Positions 43,925 through 53,628 of a DNA stretch of 64,000 nt are shown piece by piece (position 1 is the first letter of the stretch; each line of letters starts with the position of its first letter). The DNA comes from Williamsia faeni (GTDB lineage: Bacteria > Actinomycetota > Actinomycetes > Mycobacteriales > Mycobacteriaceae), in NCBI GenBank assembly GCA_003202005.1, contig QJJF01000001.1:217099-281098 (forward strand), written 5' to 3'. A program made the translations under genes and the position numbers. The notes under the pieces were generated by a model. It was not told the DNA's origin and searched no databases. It saw only the letters and a program-made list of their open reading frames with translations.

Positions 43925-44600
43925 CGCAAACTGGTACGTCGATGTTGATCCGGATCGTCGACGAGCTGCTGCACCGGTCACCGACTCGCCGTTGGCGCTG
44001 GTTGGTTCGGCGAGCGTGTATTCGACGGTCACCGTCTTGCCCGAAGGGATGACGATCTGGCTGAAACTCGCCGGGTGCCCGACCTCAACGCCGCCGGAGA
44101 AGAACATCGACTGACCGTCCTGGGATTCGTCGACTCGAGCAGCCTCCTCATCAGGCCGGTCATCGTAGATCCTGAATCCGGCGTTCGTGCACCCCTCCCG
44201 AGACCCTCCAGGATCGTGGCCGCATCACCATTCGAGGAGTTGATGCTGTCGACCGCAGCGCACAATCGACTGCAGATGCTTTGCGCGCGGCATTCTCGGC
44301 ATTGCCGAAACGTTCGTTAAGAGGCCGACAGGGTGATCGGTACGACGTTTTCAGCGGTGATCACCACACCGTCTGGCAGTCTGACTGGCCCGGTACCTTC
44401 GAGGATTGAACTCAGAGCAATCGGATCGATTGCGATCGCCCTGTCGAGCTGTTGCGCGCCTAGCTGCTCCCACATGTTCATCCAGATTTGAGCTGCACAC
44501 GGAAAGTGCGCGCTGAGGCTTCTCGTCCGGGTGCCTTCGTAGGGTTTGTTCGCTCCGGGCAGCGTGTTGAGGTCTTCCCCGAAGTCCGGGTATGTGTCGG
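43925..44600 (-). pseudogene. DUF4012-family protein fragment
   Basis: Consecutive blocks in shifting frames match the C-terminal half of actinobacterial DUF4012 proteins: DFGEDLNTLPGANKPYEG, HFPCAAQIWMNMWEQLG, AIAIDPIALSSILEGTGPVRLPDGVVITAENVV, then AAVDSINSSNGDAATILEGLGRG, GGVEVGHPASFSQIVIPSGKTVTVEYTLAEPTS. DUF4012 genes are often found in actinobacterial exopolysaccharide loci. At least three frameshifts are visible and the N-terminal half is missing. Confidence 0.78.
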
Positions 44601-45299
44601 CTCCTCACACATTAAGCACGCGCTGCGCGAGAGCTAGCGGTGTGGCTTCGCCAGGACGGCGACGAGGATTGCATCACGGTCGGCGGCGAGACCGCGTCGG
44701 GTGCCACTCCCGACCGTAACAATGTCACTTCTCCCCGACAAGGCGCGTACCATAATTTCCGACCTGATCGGTCCCTTCCGACAGCCGCTCTTTCCTCGAA
44801 GCGTCAACCTTTGGTGGTAGTCCAAACACTTGAAATTCTACTGCACAGTCCGCATCCAATTAATGACCCTCACGTGCAGATACGACCTTTAGCGACACCT
44901 TTACTACTGCTAACTAAATAGCCGGGTGCCGGACGAGATTCATTCGGTAGAACCAAACGCATACATCGAAATCGATTGTGCAACAACCTATCAACAGACA
45001 CAGAGGGCTCGCTTCGTGTCAAAGAGACCCCGATCCCCGGCAGCCAAGACCATGCTCCGCCAGAACCTATGGATTTTCACTGGCCTGCTCCTTGGTCCGA
45101 CGTTATCCGTTCACAACTCGTTTGCGAGCCGAAGCAGGCATTACTGTTGGTTGAAAATTCATCTAGGTATTTCGCAGCGTGTCCGAAACCGGCGCCACAT
45201 GAGGAGAGCGATGGTTCAGTCAGTTGGGGACGACGCAATAGGACCCACGCCAATCCCGTTCGGCGGCGCACTTGGACTTGGCACTGAGGGAGTACGATC
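44601..45299. other. Transition to AT-richer inserted DNA, no gene recognised
   Basis: About 700 bp with no convincing gene. From about 44800 the base composition becomes visibly more AT-rich and stays so to about 48400. It probably contains one border of an inserted block and the promoter for 45300. No inverted repeats or integrase gene were found. Confidence 0.4.
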
Positions 45300-46400
45300 T
45301 TGCGTCGGACAGTACGAATACTAGGAACTCACGGCATACCCGCCAACTACGGAGGCTTCGAGACAGCTGCAGAGAATATCGCCCGCTTCCTTGTAGAAAA
45401 TGGGTGGCGCGTCATTGTGTACTGCCAAGTACCGGGAACCGGTCGCATATATGAAGACGAATGGAATGGAATCGAACGGGTAAACATACCAATTGAGTCC
45501 GAAGGCTGGTTAGGAACTTCTAGGTTCGATCTAGTCTCAATTCGACACGCCTGCCGTTTCCAAGATGTCTGCTTGACCTTTGGATACAACACGGCAATAT
45601 TCAATCTCTTACAGCGAATTAAAGGGATTCCGAACATTATCAATATGGACGGAATCGAGTGGTCACGTTCGCGCTGGGGAAAATTTCGACAATTGATACT
45701 GTACCTCAACGAACGGATAGCCTGCGTTATCGGTGACTGCCTGATAGCGGACCACCCTGAAATTGAGGCCTATCTTTTAGGCAAGGCATCACGCGAGAAG
45801 CTCGTCACAATTACATACGGGGCCGACGCCGTCTACTCGGCAAACGAGTCATTCTGCACTGATCATGGGCTCCAGCCGGGACGTTTTCTGACGCTAATCG
45901 CACGCCCGATTCCGGAAAACTCGATCCTTGAAATCGTCCGGGGGTTCTCAATACGAGAACGAGGCTATAAGCTAGTCATTCTCGGGCGCTATCTGCCAGA
46001 ATCAGATAGCTATCACCGCGAGGTGATGACCGCCGCATCAGATGAAGTGATTTTCCTAGGACCGATATACGAACCGGATGTCGTCCAGGCACTGCGGTAT
46101 CACTCAATTGGCTACGCCCATGGCCATACTGTTGGCGGAACCAACCCTTCATTGGTCGAGGCAATGGCGGCGGGAAACCCGGTGATTGCCCATGACAACG
46201 TGTACAATCGTTGGGTAGCTGGATCCGCAGCACTGTATTTCGATGGTCCGGATTCTGTCGATGAAAGAATCAGCCGCCTTCTCAAGAATGATGATCTCCG
46301 CGACGATATGAGCCAAGCGGCGCGTAAGCGACATTCCGCGGAGTTTACCTGGGAGATCATAGGAAAGCAGTACGAGGAAGTGTTGAACAAATACGTTTAG
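45300..46400 (+). CDS. DUF1972/GT4 glycosyltransferase (rhamnosyltransferase-like)
   Basis: A 366-residue protein; TTG start with GAGGGAG about eight bases before. VRILGTHGIPANYGGFETAAENIA is the DUF1972 signature, followed by IINMDGIEWSRSRWGKFRQ, DCLIADHPEIEAYL and GHTVGGTNPSLVEAMAAGNPVIAHD (the donor-binding motif of GT4). Members transfer sugars, often rhamnose or related deoxyhexoses, in EPS and O-antigen pathways. Its codons are markedly more AT-rich than those of both EPS clusters, which points to horizontal origin together with the next two genes. Confidence 0.88.
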   Translation: MRRTVRILGTHGIPANYGGFETAAENIARFLVENGWRVIVYCQVPGTGRIYEDEWNGIERVNIPIESEGWLGTSRFDLVSIRHACRFQDVCLTFGYNTAIFNLLQRIKGIPNIINMDGIEWSRSRWGKFRQLILYLNERIACVIGDCLIADHPEIEAYLLGKASREKLVTITYGADAVYSANESFCTDHGLQPGRFLTLIARPIPENSILEIVRGFSIRERGYKLVILGRYLPESDSYHREVMTAASDEVIFLGPIYEPDVVQALRYHSIGYAHGHTVGGTNPSLVEAMAAGNPVIAHDNVYNRWVAGSAALYFDGPDSVDERISRLLKNDDLRDDMSQAARKRHSAEFTWEIIGKQYEEVLNKYV

Positions 46401-46430
46401 TCGTGGTCAGAATAGAGATGAGAGATTAAC

Positions 46431-47606
46431 ATGGTGCGGATTGGAATTATAGGACTCGGGAAAATGGGAATTTCACACCTATCAATTGCCGGCGCGAATC
46501 CGAAAGTTGAGGTGGTTGCTGTCTGTGATACCTCTGCATATCTTTTGTCAGTGCTCAGCAAGTACACGGGTGTTCGCACGTATAACAAAATGGAATCCAT
46601 GCTTGCAGCCGAATCCCTTGATGCTGTGATAATCTCGACACCGTCCAATATGCACGCCGCCATGGTGCGCACCGCTTTATCTGCAAATATTAACGTATTC
46701 TGCGAAAAGCCCTTCTGCCTCGACCCGAACGAGTCTGCCGAGCTGGCGCATCTGGCGGAGGAGCGTGGTCTCGTTACACAGGTTGGATACCACAACCGCT
46801 TCATCGGAGCTTTCGCTGAAGTCAAACGGTTGTTGGAAACTCGCGCGATAGGCGAGGTTAGCCATGTTCTCGCCGAGTCATACGGTCCGGTGGTTCTTAA
46901 ACCGAAGGGCGGCACTTGGCGCACACGGCAAGCAGACGGTGGCGGATGTCTCTACGATTACGCGGCGCATCCAATTGATCTACTCAATTGGTACTTCGGA
47001 GAGCCGGAAACAACATCAGGGTCGCTGTTGCGCCGAATATTCTCGAAAGAGACCGACGACGAGGTTTACAGCACCTTCTCGTGGCGGAGTGGGCCGACTG
47101 GACATTTGTCTGTGAATTGGTCGGACGAGTCTCAACGAAAAATGACGACAATGATAACCATATGGGGTAAAGGCGGTAAAATATACGCTGACCGTCAGGA
47201 GTGTCGGGTATATCTCCGCAACCTGGACGGCGCCCCACCTGGGTACAATTTAGGGTGGAACGCACGTTACACGACTAGCCTAACATCGCCCGTGAACTTC
47301 TACCTCAGGGGCGAGGAATACAGTGCACAACTGGATGAATTCGTCGAACGGGTTAATTCTCAACTCGTAGAAGGGCTCAATGATTTTCGGAGTGCTGCGG
47401 TCACGGACAGGACGCTCCGAGCTATAATTGACGATGCGACAAGTGCGGTAATTCCACGGCCGATTACTCCGGAAAGCGCCTTGCGAGATGATCGAACGTC
47501 CCGGTCGAACACCATCGGGACGCGGGTTCCAGCAGGATCTATAGCAAGAGCACGTGTACGTGGCCTGGTCGTTCGCTTGCTTTCGGCAGCAAAAGCAAAG
47601 GGGTAA
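46431..47606 (+). CDS. Gfo/Idh/MocA-family oxidoreductase
   Basis: A 391-residue protein: N-terminal Rossmann fold (IGIIGLGKMGISHL), VVAVCDTS, STPSNMHAAM, the hallmark FCEKPF catalytic segment, QVGYHNRF and GGGCLYDYAAHPIDLLNW with the active-site His. These enzymes oxidise or reduce sugars, often NDP-sugars in surface-polysaccharide pathways, using NAD(P). The last 40 residues are basic and not typical of the family. Part of the AT-rich insert, probably transcribed with its neighbours. Confidence 0.88.
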   Translation: MVRIGIIGLGKMGISHLSIAGANPKVEVVAVCDTSAYLLSVLSKYTGVRTYNKMESMLAAESLDAVIISTPSNMHAAMVRTALSANINVFCEKPFCLDPNESAELAHLAEERGLVTQVGYHNRFIGAFAEVKRLLETRAIGEVSHVLAESYGPVVLKPKGGTWRTRQADGGGCLYDYAAHPIDLLNWYFGEPETTSGSLLRRIFSKETDDEVYSTFSWRSGPTGHLSVNWSDESQRKMTTMITIWGKGGKIYADRQECRVYLRNLDGAPPGYNLGWNARYTTSLTSPVNFYLRGEEYSAQLDEFVERVNSQLVEGLNDFRSAAVTDRTLRAIIDDATSAVIPRPITPESALRDDRTSRSNTIGTRVPAGSIARARVRGLVVRLLSAAKAKG

Positions 47607-47609
47607 GCT

Positions 47610-48476
47610 ATGGACCGCGTTTTGTTCGGCGATAACCAATTCTTTGGAATCAATCACATGTCGGAAGAGAAAGCACGGGCACAGGCGCTCAAGTTTCAGA
47701 ACCTCGATAACGTGATGGATGTTCTCGACATAGCATACGACAATGGATTCCAGACCTTTATGTGCACTACGCATGACCGTGTTGGGGATATTCTGGCCCG
47801 AATGAAGGAAGATCCGGCTAAGTATAGGGAACAAGTTTTCTATCCTTGTATGCCCTATGCCCATAAATATGCTAACGCGATCACCGAAGACGGGCTTGTC
47901 AATGCCATCAGACGGTTTACTCCGGGAGATGGACTGTTCGACGCTACATTAAGGGGAGGCCGGTCCCTTGCCTCGAAAGACATAGAGGGGTTAACAACGC
48001 TTTTGATCGACGCTGAGATGAAGATGTTTGAAGGGTTCACGACACCGGTCGTATTCCTGCAGAACGTAGTAGTCGACATGTTACTCGGACTGGGTTTCAA
48101 CGAAGCATTCTTGATTTTTGCTGAACACGTCAAGAACAAATTCGGCGCAGAGCCCGGCTTCATTACAATGAACATGCCGGCTTTGTTAGACGTGCTTGAG
48201 GCCGTGGGACTCGAAAATCCGATAGTCTGCTCTAACATCAATAAGTTGGGATTTCGGATGTCGGGCGGGCTTGCTGCTTATGAGGAGGCTCTGCAGACCA
48301 AGCAGTTTCGAGCAATCGCAATGTCGATATATGCCTCAGGTGCCATAGAACCTGAGGAGGCGATTCAGTGGATAGCTGAAAGGCCAAATATTTGTTCGAT
48401 TGTGTTCGGTGCCTCGAGTGCTTCCAACATTGTCAATACGCGACTGCTCGTCGACAAGCACTGGCCCGGTCAGTGA
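47610..48476 (+). CDS. Aldo/keto-reductase-like TIM-barrel protein, unassigned
   Basis: A 288-residue protein starting ATG with AAGGGG upstream, four bases after the oxidoreductase. The N terminus (LFGDNQFFGINHMSEEKA), VLDIAYDNGFQTFMCTTHDR and the C terminus (IAERPNICSIVFGASSASNIVNTRLLV) resemble the barrel and the nucleotide-side end of aldo/keto reductases, but the catalytic Asp-Tyr-Lys-His tetrad cannot be placed. I have no firm family. With a Gfo/Idh enzyme and a DUF1972 GT in one operon, a sugar-modifying role is likely. Confidence 0.55.
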   Translation: MDRVLFGDNQFFGINHMSEEKARAQALKFQNLDNVMDVLDIAYDNGFQTFMCTTHDRVGDILARMKEDPAKYREQVFYPCMPYAHKYANAITEDGLVNAIRRFTPGDGLFDATLRGGRSLASKDIEGLTTLLIDAEMKMFEGFTTPVVFLQNVVVDMLLGLGFNEAFLIFAEHVKNKFGAEPGFITMNMPALLDVLEAVGLENPIVCSNINKLGFRMSGGLAAYEEALQTKQFRAIAMSIYASGAIEPEEAIQWIAERPNICSIVFGASSASNIVNTRLLVDKHWPGQ

Positions 48477-48983
48477 CGAAAGTGCTGGGGTGCAATCCGG
48501 GGCAGACCTTAGGCAACTCACGTCATGGAGCTGGCGCGATAGTGCACCATGGTGTGGTGGACGTCAGATCGGGTTGAGCGTCTAGCCTTGCCATTGGCGA
48601 GTCATGTTAGATGTTAGGCGATTTGGTGTTCTTTTAGCCATCGATACGGTGCCAGGTCAGCGACGTTTGGCGGGTGGTGTTCGCTGACCACGCGGTCACC
48701 AGTCGCAGGAATGTGGCCGGTTTAGGGACTCCTACTACGACGTCGGCGCTGCACTTGATCGCGTTGTCGGTTGTTCGGTCGGGTTCTTCGACCAGATCTC
48801 CCGTGTCGGCGGACATGAATCTGGCCAGCCTTGTTGATCCTGTGCGGCGCGTCTGCGCCGTGCGGGCCTCTCCCGCGGTTTCGATGTCGATGCTTAGTCG
48901 AGGGACTGTCAGATTAACGACGGATCCGACCATGGCATCTTCCAGTTGCCGGTCGGGGTGATCCGGCCTTCGAAGTCCCCCGC
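48477..48983. other. Right border of the AT-rich insert, no gene recognised
   Basis: About 500 bp. GC-rich composition returns at about 48600. A minus-strand ORF (48634-48933, 99 codons) reads like beta-rich protein with frequent Thr, Val and Asp, but it matches no family I know and has no ribosome site. It could be a fragment of a secreted protein. Confidence 0.35.
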
Positions 48984-49193
48984 TCAGCGTCTACGAAACA
49001 GCAAGATCGAGAATTGCTGCCAGGATCGCACTGTGCCAACGGTTTCCGCCACAGTGACAACATTTACGACAGTGCTGTCCAACCCACCCACCTGTGCGGA
49101 TCGCAGCAGGGCTACCGCACCTGTATGCGACATGATGCCCCTTCCGGTGGCATCGACGGACAATGACGGATACGACGATGCAGACGCGCTCAT
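48984..49193 (-). pseudogene. IS1380-family transposase N-terminal fragment
   Basis: From ATG 49193 the minus strand reads SASASSYPSLSVDATGRG then IMSHTGAVALLRSAQVGGLDS, the N-terminal signature of IS1380-type transposases (DGRG...HAG...L). After about 40 residues the similarity ends and the frame closes. The DDE catalytic region is absent. Terminal repeats were not located. Confidence 0.6.
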
Positions 49194-49334
49194 TTGGTGC
49201 TCCTCCAACTCGGAAGATTGCTATTTTCGCAAGATGAAATTTGCCCAGTTCAGAGCACCATTCTGGTTCTATCTGACGCTGGAATTTGGCTGGCACACTC
49301 ATCCACTGGGACCACGACAAATATAGCCAACACC

Positions 49335-50179
49335 GTGACGGTCCATCAGATCGGAGAGCTTCCCTGGACTCGGAGTTTAGTCGACAGTATCGACGAGTTC
49401 GAGCGGCTCTATTTCCTTCGCCCACTCGCACAACCCGGGTGGCATGGCCGCTCCCCATATGTTCGGGATGTGCTTCATCGCCAGGCACCTCAAGCCGCGT
49501 GTAATCACCGAAAGTGGAGTCTGGCGTGGGCAGAGCACATGGTTGCTTGAACAGGCTTGTCCTGACGCCGAGATTCATGCGATCGACTTACGCATAGATC
49601 GACGTGAGTATATCTTCGCGAGTCCGATATCACAGCGTCGACTTCACCGAAATCGACTGGTCCGGCATCGCCGGTTCCGAGGCTCTTCTCTTCTTCGACG
49701 ATCATCAGAACGAGTACAACCGGTTGATTCACGCACATTGGTTCGGCTTTGAGCACCTCATCTTCGACGACAACGACCCGCCCTCGTACGGAGACTGTTA
49801 CACCCTGAAGAAGGTGTTCGCCGGTGACACAGGCTTCGGCAATATCTCAAATGCAGATCCGAGTCGTCGCTACCGCCGCTTGTCGTCCCGACTAATTCGG
49901 AAACTGGGTGTGATGGCCCAGCAGTACGGCGCGAAGGAGCTCACTGTAATTCCTCAGTACACAAGGGACAGGGTGCCCCCCAATCGCATCGATGCGGCGT
50001 TCCTAGAGGAACGTCTGCTTACCTACGTCGAGTTCCCGCCGCCGTTCGACACCGGATCCCCGGAGCCGACACCACCACCGCTGCTCGAGCAGTCCTCGTC
50101 CGAACGTGCCCCGCAACTCTATGCGGAGCGTGCGGACTACCATTGGCTGTGCTATGCGCGGATTCATCCCAATCGCTAA
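49335..50179 (+). pseudogene. Frameshifted SAM-dependent or hydroxylase-like sugar-locus protein
   Basis: Three frames joined in order give one protein: DSIDEFERLYFLRPLAQ (about 49385-49435), MFGMCFIARHLKPRVITESGVWRGQSTWLLEQA with DAEIHAIDLRIDRREY (49458-49612), then SSRVRYHSVDFTEIDW, LLFFDDHQNEYNRL and FDDNDPPSYGDCYTLKKVFAG to the stop at 50179. The E-x-G-x-x-x-G-x-S loop and a later acidic strand fit a class I SAM-binding (methyltransferase or cephalosporin-hydroxylase-like) fold. At least two single-base frameshifts break it. Confidence 0.65.
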
Positions 50180-50459
50180 GCGTCAATGCGGATTTCAGAG
50201 CCGTGAGTCGACCGGTAGCACCGGCATAGCGGCTCGGTAAAGTGGATCTCGGGATTTGCCACCGCAGGCTCCGGGTCACCCTGCGGATCGACGACGAACT
50301 CATCCATGCCGCCGACGGCCGGCGCTTGCCCAAGACCATGTCGAATCCCCTGGGCATCGACGAGATTCGCAAGCTGAATGCCAGGCAGCACCCGCCGCAT
50401 GTACTACGACAAGATCGCCGAAGCAACTTCTGACGCACCATGCTCGCCGACGAATAGCC
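50180..50459. other. Gap with an unassigned minus-strand remnant
   Basis: About 280 bp. A minus-strand reading (50176-50400, with GIQLANLVDAQGIRHGLGQAPAVGG) appears protein-like, but it has no start signal and no family I recognise. It probably continues the run of decayed genes. Confidence 0.3.
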
Positions 50460-51770
50460 CTACACCACGGATGCCACTGTCGCATCTACGCGGCGACCCT
50501 CGGGAGGGTCTGTGCGTCGTAGCCGACGCCACACTATGACCGCAGAGACGAGGCCGCCCAGGCTAAGACAGAGCGGGGCGGTCCATACCAGATCGGTGTC
50601 AACTATCAGAAGCACCGCAAACACGACCAGTCCCAAGGCCATCTCCAAGGCACGCACCAGGAACACAAAACGGGAGTCGCGCCGCGCTGTCGCCAGACCG
50701 GACAAAGGCAACGTACTGGCGAAGACTACCGAATACACTGCCCATCCGAAGACTGCAAGAGGGTCGACCTCGATGTCGCCGGAGCCGATTAGGCTCTCGA
50801 TGCGAGAGGCGAAAGCCAACGGCACGAGGGCAAGTACAACCATCGACGCACCCATGATGAGAGATGCGCGCGCGGCGGTCCGGCTTGTTCCTGGCAGACC
50901 ATTACGTCCTGCCATCCCGAATCGTGACAAAAAGTATGAGCCGAAACCGCCCGCCACTGTGAGCGCAGGAGCGACCAGCAGCCTGGCCACCTCCAATCCG
51001 GCCAATGCCGTCCTCGACGCGGTCAGTACTACTAGCGACCGAGCAATCTGAAGTGCCAGCGGACGGACGCCAGCCTGCAGTGCGCGCCACAGCGAAAAGC
51101 CCATCACAGTGCGGAAAGCTGAACCTCGTAGACGTACCAGTTTGTACTCGCCGGATGGTAGTCGACATCTCGCGGCAATCACGGCGGCCAAGTTCCCGCC
51201 ACACAGAGCGAGAATCATCGTCAGCAACGTCACCCGGCCGTCCAAGAAGTACATCAGTACGAGTCCGGCCGCGGTGATGAGTAGACCCAGCGCGTCATTG
51301 AAGGCCAACCGCCAGAACTCCATTCGTGCTGTAAAGATCCGTCGCCCTGTCTCGTTCAAGATCCACATGGCCGTCAAACCGATGACGGCAAGGCTTTGCT
51401 CAAAAGACAAGAACCAGCCGACTACCAGGGTCGAGGTGAGCACCCCACCGGCAACGCCGACGAGGACCGACACCAAAATTGCGCCACGCACAGGCGGATC
51501 GAATCGGTCAAAGACAGTCAACGCATCGCCAACCCAACTCGTGTAGACCGAAATGATCAACACCACGAGCCCATATACGAGGACATAACTTCCGAAGCCC
51601 TCGGCACCCATCGTGCGAGCTGCAACGAGCTGCAGGGCAAGACTGCCGCCGGCGAGAACTAACTGACCTCCGACGGCCCCGCTCGCAGAACCGATCGCTG
51701 CAAAGCGCCGGGTATGGCGCATTGCAGCGGGCACCTGCGGGGCAGTCCTATTTTCCGCCGGTTCGGTCAC
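50460..51770 (-). CDS. Wzx-type polysaccharide flippase of EPS cluster 2
   Basis: A 436-residue membrane protein of the MOP/PST group with about twelve helices. LALQLVAARTMGAEGFGSYVLVYGLVVLI is the typical N-terminal block. It is unlike the first flippase (23034-24368) in detail, so it is not a recent copy. Its ATG overlaps the upstream GT4 stop. It is the last gene of the minus-strand operon that begins with the cytidylyltransferase. Confidence 0.83.
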   Translation of the reverse strand: MTEPAENRTAPQVPAAMRHTRRFAAIGSASGAVGGQLVLAGGSLALQLVAARTMGAEGFGSYVLVYGLVVLIISVYTSWVGDALTVFDRFDPPVRGAILVSVLVGVAGGVLTSTLVVGWFLSFEQSLAVIGLTAMWILNETGRRIFTARMEFWRLAFNDALGLLITAAGLVLMYFLDGRVTLLTMILALCGGNLAAVIAARCRLPSGEYKLVRLRGSAFRTVMGFSLWRALQAGVRPLALQIARSLVVLTASRTALAGLEVARLLVAPALTVAGGFGSYFLSRFGMAGRNGLPGTSRTAARASLIMGASMVVLALVPLAFASRIESLIGSGDIEVDPLAVFGWAVYSVVFASTLPLSGLATARRDSRFVFLVRALEMALGLVVFAVLLIVDTDLVWTAPLCLSLGGLVSAVIVWRRLRRTDPPEGRRVDATVASVV

Positions 51771-52948
51771 CTCGCCGCTCTAGCTCCGTCAGGTATCAAA
51801 TCCCCTACTACGGTTTGGATTTCGCGCTGATAGCGCACCAAACCGAAGCGTTCGACTGCTGCTTGCCTTCCTGCCTGTGCGATCGCACACGCACCAGGCC
51901 AGTCGGCGACCAATCTCTCAATCGCATCCGCCAACACCTCAGGATTGTCCGCCGCGACCAATAATCCCGTTTCACCGTCCTTTACGATTTCCACCAAACC
52001 CTGTGTTGCTGCAGCGATCACAGGTCGGCCTGCCAGCATGCCCTCGACAGCAACATTGCCAAACGACTCAGCTCGAGATGGCACAAGAACGATGTCGGAG
52101 TCGGCGTACAACCCCCACACATCGTTCCTGAACTCAACGAACTCGACCGATGAGTCTGCTTCGGAACGTAGTTTGTCCTCAAACCACTCTTTACCCGGAT
52201 ACACGCCGCCAACGAGTCTCAAGGAGGATGCGGTGCCACGCTCGTTCAGGAGCCGTACTGCTTTGACCGCCACATCCGTTCCTTTTCCGGGTGACCATCT
52301 GCCGACCAGCGTCAGTCGCACCGGTGATGCGAGAGTGGCGCGAGGCAGTTCCCCAGCACCGATCGGTGGCCCGGCTACCCCGTTGTAAATAAGCCGAGAT
52401 GACTGCCGACCGATGGATCGACCGCTGGCGCGACTGTTGACGACAACTGTCCGCGTCAACCGAAGCGGCAGCGCCAAAATCGCTCTCGCCGCCCTGCCCA
52501 GGCCATCTTCTGCCTCGTGGACGTGACACAACGTCGGCACACGAGCAATGAGGCCGGCGATAATCCAGATCGGGATAACCTTCGTGTTGACGTAGAGCGC
52601 GTCTACCCGGCACTGTTTCAGCGTTCGCACCATCCGGCGAACGGCCGAGGGGAGCGAAAGAACGAAACCCGCGAGGCCACGAGGAGTCAAGATCGCGTGT
52701 CTGAGCACGGGTACCGAGATAGTGAGAACCTCGGCACCCTCAGCGCGAAGCAAACCAACCAGTTCACCGGTCTCAGGTAACGCGACCACAACCCGATGGT
52801 GCTGCACGAGTGCGCGAACCGACTCGAGCACCATTCGATCGGAACCGTACAGCTCAGCCGAATGATGCGCGATCAGCACAGTCGATGCAGTTGACCCACC
52901 CGAATCCGGCGAAACCTTGTCACGCTGAGCCGTGCTATCCAGCATCAC
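51767..52948 (-). CDS. GT4-family glycosyltransferase
   Basis: A 393-residue GT-B enzyme: LIAHHSAELYGSDRMVLESV, ALYVNTKVIPIW, CHVHEAEDGLG, LTLVGRWSPGKGTDVA, DIVLVPSRAESFGNVAVEGMLAGRPVIA (donor site) and GETGLLVAADNPEVLADAIE. It overlaps the cytidylyltransferase upstream by 14 bp and the flippase downstream, so the three are co-transcribed. Confidence 0.9.
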   Translation of the reverse strand: MMLDSTAQRDKVSPDSGGSTASTVLIAHHSAELYGSDRMVLESVRALVQHHRVVVALPETGELVGLLRAEGAEVLTISVPVLRHAILTPRGLAGFVLSLPSAVRRMVRTLKQCRVDALYVNTKVIPIWIIAGLIARVPTLCHVHEAEDGLGRAARAILALPLRLTRTVVVNSRASGRSIGRQSSRLIYNGVAGPPIGAGELPRATLASPVRLTLVGRWSPGKGTDVAVKAVRLLNERGTASSLRLVGGVYPGKEWFEDKLRSEADSSVEFVEFRNDVWGLYADSDIVLVPSRAESFGNVAVEGMLAGRPVIAAATQGLVEIVKDGETGLLVAADNPEVLADAIERLVADWPGACAIAQAGRQAAVERFGLVRYQREIQTVVGDLIPDGARAAR

Positions 52949-53426
52949 TCGAACCCCTCCTCAACTCCGACTCGTTGGCGATCTCTAACGCAAGCCTCAA
53001 TTTGGTACTCGAAGTGCTTGCGGTATAGGGAAAGTAGACAACTTCGACGCCGACTTGACCGAACTCACGTTCGAGCCTGCGGCCCTTCTCCGTTCCGCGC
53101 CAATCATCACCTTTGAAGATGCAGTGGAATCCAAGGTGTTGCCAGGCGTTAATCTTGTCCGGCACGGTCTCCTCGTAGACACTGTCGACATAAGTTATGT
53201 GTCTGACTATCTCGATGCGCTCAGATACGGGCACGAAGGGCAACACGCCTTTCGCCATCAGGCACATCTCATCTGAGACGACTCCAGCGATCAGGTAGTC
53301 GCAATTATCCTTAGCATGTTTAAGGATATTCAAATGGCCGATGTGAAAGAGGTCGTACGCTCCTGGCGCATACCCGATTACCGGGCCGGCGAAGCGATCC
53401 CTGCAACGGGGCTGTCTTGGATGCAC
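52935..53426 (-). CDS. TagD-like nucleotidyl (cytidylyl) transferase
   Basis: About 163 residues from GTG 53426; an ATG at 53483 gives a longer version. GYAPGAYDLFHIGHLNILKHA has the HxGH nucleotide-binding motif, and STSSTKLR is the second signature (ISTTK type) of glycerol-3-phosphate cytidylyltransferases. DGGVVSDE-type and KGDDWRGTEKG segments also fit. It would form a CDP-activated alcohol. A CDP-alcohol phosphotransferase starts about 200 bp away on the other strand, so the two probably form one pathway. Confidence 0.85.
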   Translation of the reverse strand: MHPRQPRCRDRFAGPVIGYAPGAYDLFHIGHLNILKHAKDNCDYLIAGVVSDEMCLMAKGVLPFVPVSERIEIVRHITYVDSVYEETVPDKINAWQHLGFHCIFKGDDWRGTEKGRRLEREFGQVGVEVVYFPYTASTSSTKLRLALEIANESELRRGSSDAG

Positions 53427-53628
53427 TAGTAGATTTTCGCTCAAAATGTGCGTCTCGGCAAGCGGATCGCAAAATGAACGCAAATGGGCAATAATTGCCA
53501 GAGCGACACCGCACTACCGGTCGTCCATATGCCATTGAGGCAAAATAATTTGCGCCAACTTTGATTCTCTACAGCAGAAATGATCTTGACGATCACTTGA
53601 TCGATAACAACGAGGAGGGTGTCAAAGA

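Noticed and set aside
48634-48933. Minus-strand 99-codon ORF as a gene
   Set aside because: No ribosome site, no recognised family, and it lies among gene relics; left as an unassigned remnant.
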